A stretch of 64,000 nt of DNA from an uncultured Fretibacterium sp. (GTDB lineage: Bacteria > Synergistota > Synergistia > Synergistales > Aminobacteriaceae), in assembly GCA_947168585.1 (NCBI GenBank), contig CAMVMK010000003.1, positions 1-64,000 of the forward strand, given 5' to 3'. A program made the position numbers and the translations under genes. Numbering within the stretch: the first letter of the stretch is position 1; every line of letters begins with the position of its first letter. Of the stretch, positions 17,295 to 25,511 are shown piece by piece. The notes under the pieces are model-generated. The model saw nothing but the letters and a program-made list of their open reading frames with translations. It searched no databases and had not been told where the DNA came from.

Positions 17295-18528
17295 TATTAT
17301 TCCGGGCTTATACTACAAAGAGCCCAACGGTTTAATTAAGTTTGTTCAAGCCCTCGATGTAGAAATTGCAGAGATTGAAAAGCAGATTTCAGGCATTACG
17401 GATTTAATTAACGTTGATAAATGCCCTGATGATAAATTAGTATATCTCGCGGCCTTGACGGGCTGCCCTTTGATAGGAACTGACCCCGTATTCTGGCGGC
17501 GGCAGATAAAAAGCTGGCCGGATGTCTTAAAACTAAAAGGCACTAAAAGAAGCCTCGAACTTGTATTGAACACACTCGGCGCGGAAAGCTGGAACATAAA
17601 CACTTATTTCAGAGACACAAACGGGAATTATACAACGCAAAAACCGGACGGCGAGCCGTTCCAAGATAATAAAGGAGTTTGGAGAAATTCCCGCACTCAT
17701 TACTTCGGGATTGAGCTTTTTCTTAGCAAAGATTTCGTTGAACGCGAAAATTACAGCTGGGATTTTGACGAGATAAAAGAAAAATTATACTTTTGGATAG
17801 GCAGCGGCAAACCTTTTCACTCTGAACTTTTGAATTTTTCGATTTATCCGCCGTCAATATTGCCTGATGACCATATTTGTCGCTGGGATTTCTGCACATG
17901 GGAGCATTTTATACTAAAAAATTACGAGTGGGGTTTATTAACTCCCGATGAGCCTCCTTTTGAAGAAAATCCCGTTATCAAGCGTGATTTTGAGCGCGAT
18001 TTATTCACTATTCACGATACAGCTTTCTGGGACGTGAACACTTGGGATTGCGTTCCTGTGAGGCTTTTGCTTGCAGGTCAGCAATCGGAAAACGCGATTA
18101 TTGCAAATTACGAATGGGGCGAGGGTGAAAACGCTTTACTTTATCCCTCACTTTGGGATTATTCACGGTGGGGTTACGCTGCAACTTTCACGCGCTCAAT
18201 CGGAAGCATAATAGAACGAATTTTTAGCGCGGATTACGATATAGACGATACTCAGCAGATTATAAACTCCGTTGTCGAAAATAAAATTTTGTACGATTTA
18301 CGTCCCCGCTGGGATTTGTTGACGTGGCAGGAGCATGATAAATGGATTGATGATTTCGCTGAAGATACTGCAGCGGCATTGAGTTTTTATCGGGCTTTAG
18401 AGGCTGATTTTAATTCAAAAATTTTCTCGAAATGGGATAAAAAATTAACGTGGCTCAACAGTAAAACTTGGATTAACACAACTGAAAATAATTGCACATG
18501 GGAAATTAAATCATGGGAGGAAGATTAG
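17269..18528 (+). CDS. Phage tail protein I (P2 gpI-like)
   Basis: 419 aa; VDKCPDDKLVYLAALTGCPLIGTDPVFWRRQIKSWPDVLKLKGTKRSLELVLNTLG. Confidence 0.8.
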   Translation: MAAAERISDIIPGLYYKEPNGLIKFVQALDVEIAEIEKQISGITDLINVDKCPDDKLVYLAALTGCPLIGTDPVFWRRQIKSWPDVLKLKGTKRSLELVLNTLGAESWNINTYFRDTNGNYTTQKPDGEPFQDNKGVWRNSRTHYFGIELFLSKDFVERENYSWDFDEIKEKLYFWIGSGKPFHSELLNFSIYPPSILPDDHICRWDFCTWEHFILKNYEWGLLTPDEPPFEENPVIKRDFERDLFTIHDTAFWDVNTWDCVPVRLLLAGQQSENAIIANYEWGEGENALLYPSLWDYSRWGYAATFTRSIGSIIERIFSADYDIDDTQQIINSVVENKILYDLRPRWDLLTWQEHDKWIDDFAEDTAAALSFYRALEADFNSKIFSKWDKKLTWLNSKTWINTTENNCTWEIKSWEED

Positions 18529-18532
18529 ATAA

Positions 18533-19021
18533 ATGGCGGTTTTAACTTATTCGGCGCGTACTCTTTGGGCAAGTTATATAAAGTCGCGCAATTTGTATTT
18601 AGCTATCGGAACAGGAGACGAAACTTGGGAAGAAATCCCGCCGTCGCCCGATTATGAAGCAACAGGGCTTATTAACGAGATAGGACGCAAGAAAATAGCA
18701 CGGGCTTTTTTCGTGAATGAAGACGAAAACGGAGAAATTGACATGCCCGGAGGCCGGAGATATTCATACTCTGATACGCCTACGAGGCAGCTGTATCTGC
18801 ATTTTCTATTTGATTACGGCGAGGGTTTATCAACTTCAATTAGGGAAATAGGCATATTTATAGATACCGAAATTAAAGCAGGTCTGCCCGAAACACAAAC
18901 TTATTTTTTGCCCGAAGAAATTGAAAATCCCGGTACTTTGATTTTAATTGAAAATCTCGAAACAGCGGACACTTTCACGCCTAACAAAAAAGGCAGCTAC
19001 GGGACAATCTTAACAATTTAG
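18533..19021 (+). CDS. Phage tail protein of unknown function
   Basis: 162 aa between gpI and the large tail fibre-like gene. Confidence 0.5.
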   Translation: MAVLTYSARTLWASYIKSRNLYLAIGTGDETWEEIPPSPDYEATGLINEIGRKKIARAFFVNEDENGEIDMPGGRRYSYSDTPTRQLYLHFLFDYGEGLSTSIREIGIFIDTEIKAGLPETQTYFLPEEIENPGTLILIENLETADTFTPNKKGSYGTILTI

Positions 19022-19039
19022 TAAAAAGGAGGCGGAAAA

Positions 19040-22000
19040 ATGACAGCAGACGAATTAAAAAACCTCATGAACAGCCCGAATTTTTACGACAGATACGCGA
19101 AAAATAAAAATTGGGATTTCTTGGGAGTTATGGCTGGCCGCGCTATGCAGTCAGCTGAATTTAACGAAATACAACACATTCTGGAAGACAAAATTAAATC
19201 AATCGGCAACGCCCTATATGCAGACGGGACAATAATCGAGGGCTGTTCAATCTCTTATGATACAGCGAATAAAAGAGTAAATCTCGAAGCAGGACGGGTA
19301 TTTTTGGACGGCCTTGTTTATGACGTTCAGGCCGCTTCGTTACCTATTCCGGACGATATAGAACACATTCAGGCCGGTATCTGGAAAATCTCGCAATGTG
19401 TTACGGAAGCCCAAGACAACACGCTTTTTGACCCCGCTAAGGGCACACCTCAATACCACATGCCCGGCGGCTATCGAATTGTAACTCAGGCCGTTTGGGG
19501 GCTAAGCAGCGACGGGAATGACGCGCCTTTCTTCCCTGTTTACGGTGTTTCAGGCGATGAGACTGTTACACAATTACAAGAAAAAGTTTCGCCGGAATAT
19601 CTTGACGCTTTGGCGCGCTATGATGATCATGCTCACGGCCATTATGTAGTCTCCGGCCTTAGAGTTACTGCACTTGAAAGCAACATCGCGGGTAAGCAGA
19701 CTTTTACAATTTCGGAGGGCGAAGCTCATATTAACGGTTACGAGGCTTATTTATCACATTCAATCAGGTTAATTGCGGACGAAGAGCCGAATTTAGCAGA
19801 AGTAAAAGCAGAAGCACACCCATTTAACGCTGAAACAGGCGGAACTGCTACGGTGAAAATTTCTCATGTTCCTATGGAAGAATTACAGCGCATTTTAATA
19901 ACGAAAGAGCGCACTGTTACTCTAACTCACGGCGGTTACACGGGCTGTATTGACGAATTGCCTAATACTTCGGTTTTTGAAATTGTAGATTTATATCAAG
20001 GAGCTTTGCATTACGTTCAAAATACAGATTTTCATTTTGCTAACGACAAAATTAACTGGTCGCTTGACGGTGAAGAGCCCGCGCCTTATTCGACTTACAC
20101 TATAACTTATCGCTATAGATGTGAGGTTGCCGCAGACAGCAGCGACACGGAAAATATTACAATCACGGGAGCCGTTCAAAATTCGCTCGTTGAAGTTGAT
20201 TATACCTACAGAATGCCGCGAATTGATTTAATCGTTATGTACAAAGACCAGAGCGTCGGAATTGTTCACGGCGTTGCTCACAGATACGCGCCTATTGTGC
20301 CGTCAACTCCGCCCGAAGCAATCTGTTTAGCGGAAGTTACTCAAAATTGGAGCGGCCTGCCTGTTGTTAAGAATGTCGCTGTTCAGCGCGTCCCGGTCGA
20401 TACTTTGAACTCAATGCTAAGTCAAATTCAAGATTTATACAGCTTAGTTGCACGCAACGAACAGAGATTTGACGCTATTATCAGTGCTCCGTCAAGTGCT
20501 TACAATGTTTTTGTTGACCCGCTTTTTGATGATGATATGCGCGATAAAGGCATTGAACAGACGGCTTTAATTGCTGACCAGGCTTTACAGCTTCCTATGG
20601 ATACGGATATTATAGAGCTTCCGTTGACGCATGAAGAAGTTTTGAATTACACCAATGAGGCCGTTATAAATCAGCCAATGCACACTAAATCAATGCAGAT
20701 TAATCCTTATCAGAATTTCGAGCCGCTCCCTGTAGTTGTTGAGCTAAATCCTGCGGTTGACCGTTGGAGCGATACAATCGTTAAATCTATTTCAAGCGGC
20801 TGGGGCAATCGCAGCGCGTTATCTTCAAGCACTACAACGACCGAAGAAACGGCGGCAAATTTGCGGCAGATACAAATTAACGTCCATGCTTCGGGCTTCG
20901 GGCCTAATGAAGCTGTGAAAATTATCTTTGACGGCCTCGAAGTAGCTTGCGCAACGACTAACGCGGACGAAAACGGAATTTTTAACGGAGTTTTTACAAT
21001 TCCGCCGGACATTCCAACAGGTACGAAATTAGTAGAGCTTCAAGGAACTTTCACGCGCGGAAGTGCTTATTTTGTAGGCATTCACGAAACTAAAACGACT
21101 ATAAATTACTACGTTGTCTGGTACGTTAATCCCGATCCGCTCGCGCAAAGTTTCAAGTTATCGCAGTCGCGCCACATTTCAGGCGTTGATTTTTGGCTTG
21201 AAGATAAGGGAGCGTCTCAAATCAGGCTCGAAATCCGCGAAATGGATAACGGTTTTCCAACTGGGACAGTTTTAGCGGAATGCAGAATTAAGCCCGAAGA
21301 TTTAACGGCTAAAGCATGGAACAGAGCTATCTTTGACACTCCGGCGTTCTTGAATGCGGGCGTTGAATACGCAATCACAATTCTTGCAGATACTTCAGAT
21401 CACACCGTAGGAATTGCAGAATTAGGCGATTTCGACAGCGAAACGGGCTGGGTACGCTCACAGGCTTATTCGGAGGGCGTTTTATTTTCAAGTTCTAACG
21501 CTTCAACCTGGACGCCTCATCAAAACGCCGATTTAGCATTCAAGCTATTGGCCGCGAATTTTACGGAAAACACTAAAATAATAAATTTGGGCTCGTACGA
21601 CTTGACGGGTATCACGGACATTATGCCGCTTGCAGAAGTTGAAAGCACAAACTCCGACACTTACGTAACTTTCATATTGAAGCAGAACGACACGGAAACA
21701 GCAAGAATGCAGGCGTGGCAGCACATAGCTTTTAACACCGTTTTAAGCGGTGAATATACTCTCTTAGCTGAACTTTCAGGAAGCAGCAAATTCTCACCGG
21801 TTTTAGGAAGATGTCCGCAAATTATCACGGGCAGTCTTGGTATCACGGGCGATTATGTTTCACGTGCATTCAGCTGCGGTCAAAATAAAAAGATTATGAT
21901 TACAACGACCGAGTACTCGCCTCACGGAAGCGCAATTGAAGTTTTTGTGCAGACCGATGAGCTTACAGGCGGACATACTGATAACGCCTGGACTTTAGCA

Positions 22001-22162
22001 AGTGAAATCAGCGAAAATACAGAATTAGGCAACGGCTGGATAAGGCGCACGAGATTTGTCTCATGCAATATTGCGGCGGCAAGATTGAAAATTGTTTTGC
22101 ACGGTTCAGCAAGCGCGAGGCCGTTAGTACAATCTATAAGCGCGGTGGTACTCGATGCGTGA
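19040..22162 (+). CDS. Large phage tail/fibre protein (DUF4815-like)
   Basis: 1040 aa; NFYDRYAKNKNWDFLGVMAGRAMQSAEFNEIQHILEDKIKSIGNALYADGTIIEGC. Confidence 0.7.
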   Translation: MTADELKNLMNSPNFYDRYAKNKNWDFLGVMAGRAMQSAEFNEIQHILEDKIKSIGNALYADGTIIEGCSISYDTANKRVNLEAGRVFLDGLVYDVQAASLPIPDDIEHIQAGIWKISQCVTEAQDNTLFDPAKGTPQYHMPGGYRIVTQAVWGLSSDGNDAPFFPVYGVSGDETVTQLQEKVSPEYLDALARYDDHAHGHYVVSGLRVTALESNIAGKQTFTISEGEAHINGYEAYLSHSIRLIADEEPNLAEVKAEAHPFNAETGGTATVKISHVPMEELQRILITKERTVTLTHGGYTGCIDELPNTSVFEIVDLYQGALHYVQNTDFHFANDKINWSLDGEEPAPYSTYTITYRYRCEVAADSSDTENITITGAVQNSLVEVDYTYRMPRIDLIVMYKDQSVGIVHGVAHRYAPIVPSTPPEAICLAEVTQNWSGLPVVKNVAVQRVPVDTLNSMLSQIQDLYSLVARNEQRFDAIISAPSSAYNVFVDPLFDDDMRDKGIEQTALIADQALQLPMDTDIIELPLTHEEVLNYTNEAVINQPMHTKSMQINPYQNFEPLPVVVELNPAVDRWSDTIVKSISSGWGNRSALSSSTTTTEETAANLRQIQINVHASGFGPNEAVKIIFDGLEVACATTNADENGIFNGVFTIPPDIPTGTKLVELQGTFTRGSAYFVGIHETKTTINYYVVWYVNPDPLAQSFKLSQSRHISGVDFWLEDKGASQIRLEIREMDNGFPTGTVLAECRIKPEDLTAKAWNRAIFDTPAFLNAGVEYAITILADTSDHTVGIAELGDFDSETGWVRSQAYSEGVLFSSSNASTWTPHQNADLAFKLLAANFTENTKIINLGSYDLTGITDIMPLAEVESTNSDTYVTFILKQNDTETARMQAWQHIAFNTVLSGEYTLLAELSGSSKFSPVLGRCPQIITGSLGITGDYVSRAFSCGQNKKIMITTTEYSPHGSAIEVFVQTDELTGGHTDNAWTLASEISENTELGNGWIRRTRFVSCNIAAARLKIVLHGSASARPLVQSISAVVLDA

Positions 22163-22544
22163 TGATAAGACTTCAAGAGGCTGGCCGCTGCCTTACAAAG
22201 CGAACACTTTAGCAGATGATGTCGAGCGGATACGAACGTCTTTTATCTTGATAGACACGGCATTATCAACACTCGAAGAAAATATCTCGCAGAATTTGCA
22301 GGCCGGGTTTGATGAAAGAATTTCAGCACTCGAAGCTAAACTGCAAAAACTGAATTTTTTAGAAGAATACGGCCTATATGTCGATGATGACGGTGATTTA
22401 TGCCAGGATTTAAGCGGCGGAGGCGGGCAAAGTACCACAACCGACCCCGATAATCCGGCTGTCATTATTGACGGTGAGACTGTACCTTTAGCAACTCAAG
22501 AAGACGTTCAGGAACTTTTGAACGAACTTAATTTAGGGCAATAA
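22155..22544 (+). CDS. Tail fibre-associated protein with C-terminal DDDGDLCQ motif
   Basis: 129 aa overlapping the upstream gene by 8 nt; YGLYVDDDGDLCQDL. Confidence 0.55.
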   Translation: MRDDKTSRGWPLPYKANTLADDVERIRTSFILIDTALSTLEENISQNLQAGFDERISALEAKLQKLNFLEEYGLYVDDDGDLCQDLSGGGGQSTTTDPDNPAVIIDGETVPLATQEDVQELLNELNLGQ

Positions 22545-22603
22545 CCGGACTGTTTTTACGGCCCGTTATTGATAAATATTACAATTTTTTAGGAGGCATT
22601 TAT

Positions 22604-23257
22604 ATGTCAAATTACAATCTTAACAGCGTGTTACAATTCGGCCGCCTTGTTGAATTCGGACAGGGCATCAAAACAGAGTTAGACGCAATGAAAGCGGTAT
22701 CAGCTTCCGCTATCAAATACGTCAGCGTCGCAAACAACACAGTCAGCTTCTTCACAAGCGAAGACGGCTCAGGCACTGCAGCTTTCTCGTTCAACTTCCC
22801 GAATGAATTAGTACTTGACCAGCTCAAAACGCAGTTCGTTCCTAATTTCGCGTTCGTTGCAAATACCTATCAGGGCGCAACAGACCCCGAATTAGACGGC
22901 AAGCCCGTTTTAGTTATCGCTATCAAAGACACCAACGCCGCCGGAACTGTTACCACTTCCTACAGCTTCCTCGACATGACCTCACTCGTTGATGTCTACA
23001 CAGCCGCCGATAACTCAATCAACGTCAACGGCTACACAATCGCCGTAAAAATCAGCGCGGCCGCAAATAACGCCTTAACCTTACAGAGCGACGGCCTTCA
23101 CGTTGACATCTCCGGCAAAATTGACAAAGTCGCAAACGCCACAGCCGGAAATATTACCGTCATGAAAGCAGACGGCAGCATAGACGACAGCGGATACGCA
23201 TTCGCAACTACCGCTAACGTCAATGAATTGCTCGGAGAATTATTCCCCTCCGCGTAA
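22604..23257 (+). CDS. Putative virion fibre/decoration protein
   Basis: 217 aa, strong AGGAGG RBS, flanked by upstream hairpin and downstream UUCG terminator. Confidence 0.55.
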   Translation: MSNYNLNSVLQFGRLVEFGQGIKTELDAMKAVSASAIKYVSVANNTVSFFTSEDGSGTAAFSFNFPNELVLDQLKTQFVPNFAFVANTYQGATDPELDGKPVLVIAIKDTNAAGTVTTSYSFLDMTSLVDVYTAADNSINVNGYTIAVKISAAANNALTLQSDGLHVDISGKIDKVANATAGNITVMKADGSIDDSGYAFATTANVNELLGELFPSA

Positions 23258-23270
23258 TTTGTAAGTTTTA

Positions 23271-23296
23271 GGGAGGCTTCGGCCTCTCTCTTTTTT
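23271..23296 (+). terminator. Intrinsic terminator with UUCG tetraloop
   Basis: GGGAGGC-TTCG-GCCTCTC followed by TCTTTTTT. Confidence 0.8.
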
Positions 23297-23310
23297 AGGA
23301 GGACTTAATT

Positions 23311-23649
23311 TTGAGCATACCTTCTAACGCTGCAATTTTATTACACCAAACCGGCGCACTTATCCGCGCAAGCAAGAACGATACCCTTTCAAGGTTCGAC
23401 AGCTTTAATGACGCTGTTCTTGAAGCTCTCGGGACTTTAAGCACACGGATTTCAACTCTCGAAAACAGTTCCGGCGGATCGTCAAACCCGCAGGCTCAAT
23501 ATTTTTCTTTAGATGATGACGGCGATTTATGCCAAAATTTAGGATTTATAGATACAAACGTTTATGTCGTCGCAGGCTCTCTTTACGTGGACGGCGACGG
23601 CGATTTATGCCAGGAGGATACAGACAACAATGAGCAACAAATTAGCTAA
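23311..23649 (+). CDS. Tail fibre-associated protein with two DGDLCQ motifs
   Basis: 112 aa; FSLDDDGDLCQNL and LYVDGDGDLCQED; TTG start with AGGAGG upstream. Confidence 0.55.
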   Translation: MSIPSNAAILLHQTGALIRASKNDTLSRFDSFNDAVLEALGTLSTRISTLENSSGGSSNPQAQYFSLDDDGDLCQNLGFIDTNVYVVAGSLYVDGDGDLCQEDTDNNEQQIS

Positions 23650-24763
23650 AGATGACACACTACAAAGCCTTGTAACAGCTAATCAGGCTATCACTACGGG
23701 GCTCGGTGCGCTCGCTAAAGACGCAAGTATGCAGCAATTAATTACGGCCGTTCAAGGACTTAGTTCAGAAAGCGGCTCAAGTACGGGAGGCTTAAATTTA
23801 TCCAACAGCGAACTAAACATTAATGACGGCGGAATTGTCGATGTTATCAATGTCGACGGCGGGAAAATAGATGTAAAAGCAGGAAGCAGCTTAACAATAT
23901 CTAATAGTACAGTTACAGCTACAAAAGGCAGTTTTAACATTGCAGACGGGAATAATATCAGCATAATATTAGACAGGAACTACTATCCCGGCATTCACGA
24001 ACACAATAATTTTTACCACGATGAAAATTTAGGCGAGTATCTTACAGCGGAGCAGTCAGCGGCTATTGCGGATGGCTCTTTTGACGGCATTTATCCCGGC
24101 GACTATTGGGAACGCGGAATAACTTATAAAAATGTTCAAGGCACGGATGTTGTTGATATAGTCCGCATGAGGGTAGCACATTGCGATTACAGATATTTGA
24201 ACGGCACGCTGACACATCATGTTTTAGTTATTCCCGAATGGCCGCTGTACAATGCACAGATGAACACCGGCAACACTAACGTGGGTGCTTATGTAGGGTC
24301 GCTTATGTACACGCAGAACTTGTTACCAGCGATTGAAGCATTCAAAACATTTTTCGGCTCGGATCATTTACTGCCTTATACAGTTTCGCTTGGAAATGCT
24401 CAGGGCGGTACTAACGCAACTGTAACTACAGGCTGGATTGAAGTCGAAGACCGTCTTGTCGACTTACTTAACTGCAATATGGTGTTCGGAACTACATACG
24501 ATAAAGATACACAATACGGCAATATGGATAAAACTTATTTATCGTTTGAAGGAGAATCGGACAAGGAACAGCTTGCAATTTTTAAGCACAGGCCGGATTT
24601 TAGAGTTGCACAGACTTCAAGCACTGTTACAAACGCGCTGAACTGGTGGCTGCGCGACGCATATTCGTCTACGTTCTTCGCCAATGTTAATTCTTCCGGT
24701 GCTGCCAACTCCAACTACGCGAGTAACTCTCTTGGTGTCCGCCCCGCTGCCCTTATCTACTAA
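23630..24763 (+). CDS. DGR target protein (tail fibre-like, C-terminal variable CLec/DUF6273-like region)
   Basis: Start at ATG 23630 (MSNKLAKDD, AGGAGG at 23612) rather than 23564. C-terminus NWWLRDAYSSTFFANVNSSGAANSNYASNSLGVRPAALIY is encoded by the VR. Confidence 0.9.
   Translation: MSNKLAKDDTLQSLVTANQAITTGLGALAKDASMQQLITAVQGLSSESGSSTGGLNLSNSELNINDGGIVDVINVDGGKIDVKAGSSLTISNSTVTATKGSFNIADGNNISIILDRNYYPGIHEHNNFYHDENLGEYLTAEQSAAIADGSFDGIYPGDYWERGITYKNVQGTDVVDIVRMRVAHCDYRYLNGTLTHHVLVIPEWPLYNAQMNTGNTNVGAYVGSLMYTQNLLPAIEAFKTFFGSDHLLPYTVSLGNAQGGTNATVTTGWIEVEDRLVDLLNCNMVFGTTYDKDTQYGNMDKTYLSFEGESDKEQLAIFKHRPDFRVAQTSSTVTNALNWWLRDAYSSTFFANVNSSGAANSNYASNSLGVRPAALIY
24666..24748 (+). repeat. DGR variable repeat (VR)
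   Basis: Aligns ungapped (offset 688) to TR 25354-25436; 8 mismatches, all opposite A in TR, 0 at other bases. Confidence 0.95.
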
Positions 24764-24772
24764 TCCAACAAT

Positions 24773-24795
24773 CAGCGCAGGCTTGTCCTGCGCTG
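24773..24795 (+). promoter_or_regulatory. DGR target-site hairpin/cruciform downstream of VR
   Basis: Perfect inverted repeat CAGCGCAGG-CTTGT-CCTGCGCTG, 9 nt after the target stop codon (TAA 24761-24763). Confidence 0.75.
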
Positions 24796-24819
24796 CAAAT
24801 TTCAAGGAGGTAAAGAACT

Positions 24820-25326
24820 TTGCCGAAAAAGAAAAATGAGAGTTTCCAAGTCTTGCGCGACGCTGTAATTATCCGCAAAAGGGTTACTCAAGTCTTAAAA
24901 TTTTTGGCTTTACAGGCTCAAAAACGGCTTGAGAATTTGCAGATTGATTTAGAGCACGCGGAAACTTGCGAACAGTGCAATTCTTTGAAAGAGAATATCC
25001 GCGCCGAAAAGTTCAATCAGTGGCTCATCAACGAAGAATGCCGCCTTGTTGCGTCTACATGTTCGGAACTTACTAAAAGTTTACGGAGCGCAAACACAAT
25101 TTGGCCGGCTTACATGAGCGAGTTCACGGAGCGCAGAAATCTCATGAATAAAGCACTTGCGGCCTGCAACGTTCTTCAGGACGAATTGCAGTATATAGCG
25201 GAAGCTGTGTACGCTGACAAAAACAAATTTACAGCTCTCATGCTTGATATTGAGACTTTATTTCGGCAGATAAAAAGTGTAAGGCAAGCTGATAACCGTT
25301 TCTTGAAGCAAATCAAGGACGTTTAA
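24820..25326 (+). CDS. Putative DGR accessory protein (Avd-like by position)
   Basis: 168 aa, predicted mostly helical, basic N-terminus, between target and TR; TTG start with AAGGAGG. Homology to Avd not verified. Confidence 0.55.
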   Translation: MPKKKNESFQVLRDAVIIRKRVTQVLKFLALQAQKRLENLQIDLEHAETCEQCNSLKENIRAEKFNQWLINEECRLVASTCSELTKSLRSANTIWPAYMSEFTERRNLMNKALAACNVLQDELQYIAEAVYADKNKFTALMLDIETLFRQIKSVRQADNRFLKQIKDV

Positions 25327-25353
25327 TCAAAAAATTTCAGGGTATTTCTTGTG

Positions 25354-25436
25354 CGTCTACGAACTTCGCCAATGTTAATTCTTCCGGTGCTGCCAACAAC
25401 AACAACGCGAGTAACTCTAATGGTGTCCGCCCCGAT
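25354..25436 (+). repeat. DGR template repeat (TR)
   Basis: Near-identical to VR; non-coding here; AAC/AAT-rich (AACAACAACAAC), upstream of RT. Confidence 0.95.
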
Positions 25437-25511
25437 TCACTTCCTGTACATTTTTTGAGTAAAATTCTCACGTACAGGTAAAGGGAAGGAAGAAATATCC
25501 TTTCTGCTTAA

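Noticed and set aside
23564-23629. Upstream start for the DGR target (399 aa form)
   Set aside because: This N-terminal extension overlaps the 112-aa gene; ATG 23630 has an AGGAGG at proper spacing and begins MSNKLAKDD.
24666-25436. TR/VR pair as an ordinary direct duplication
   Set aside because: Mismatches are restricted to TR adenines; simple divergence would scatter over all bases.
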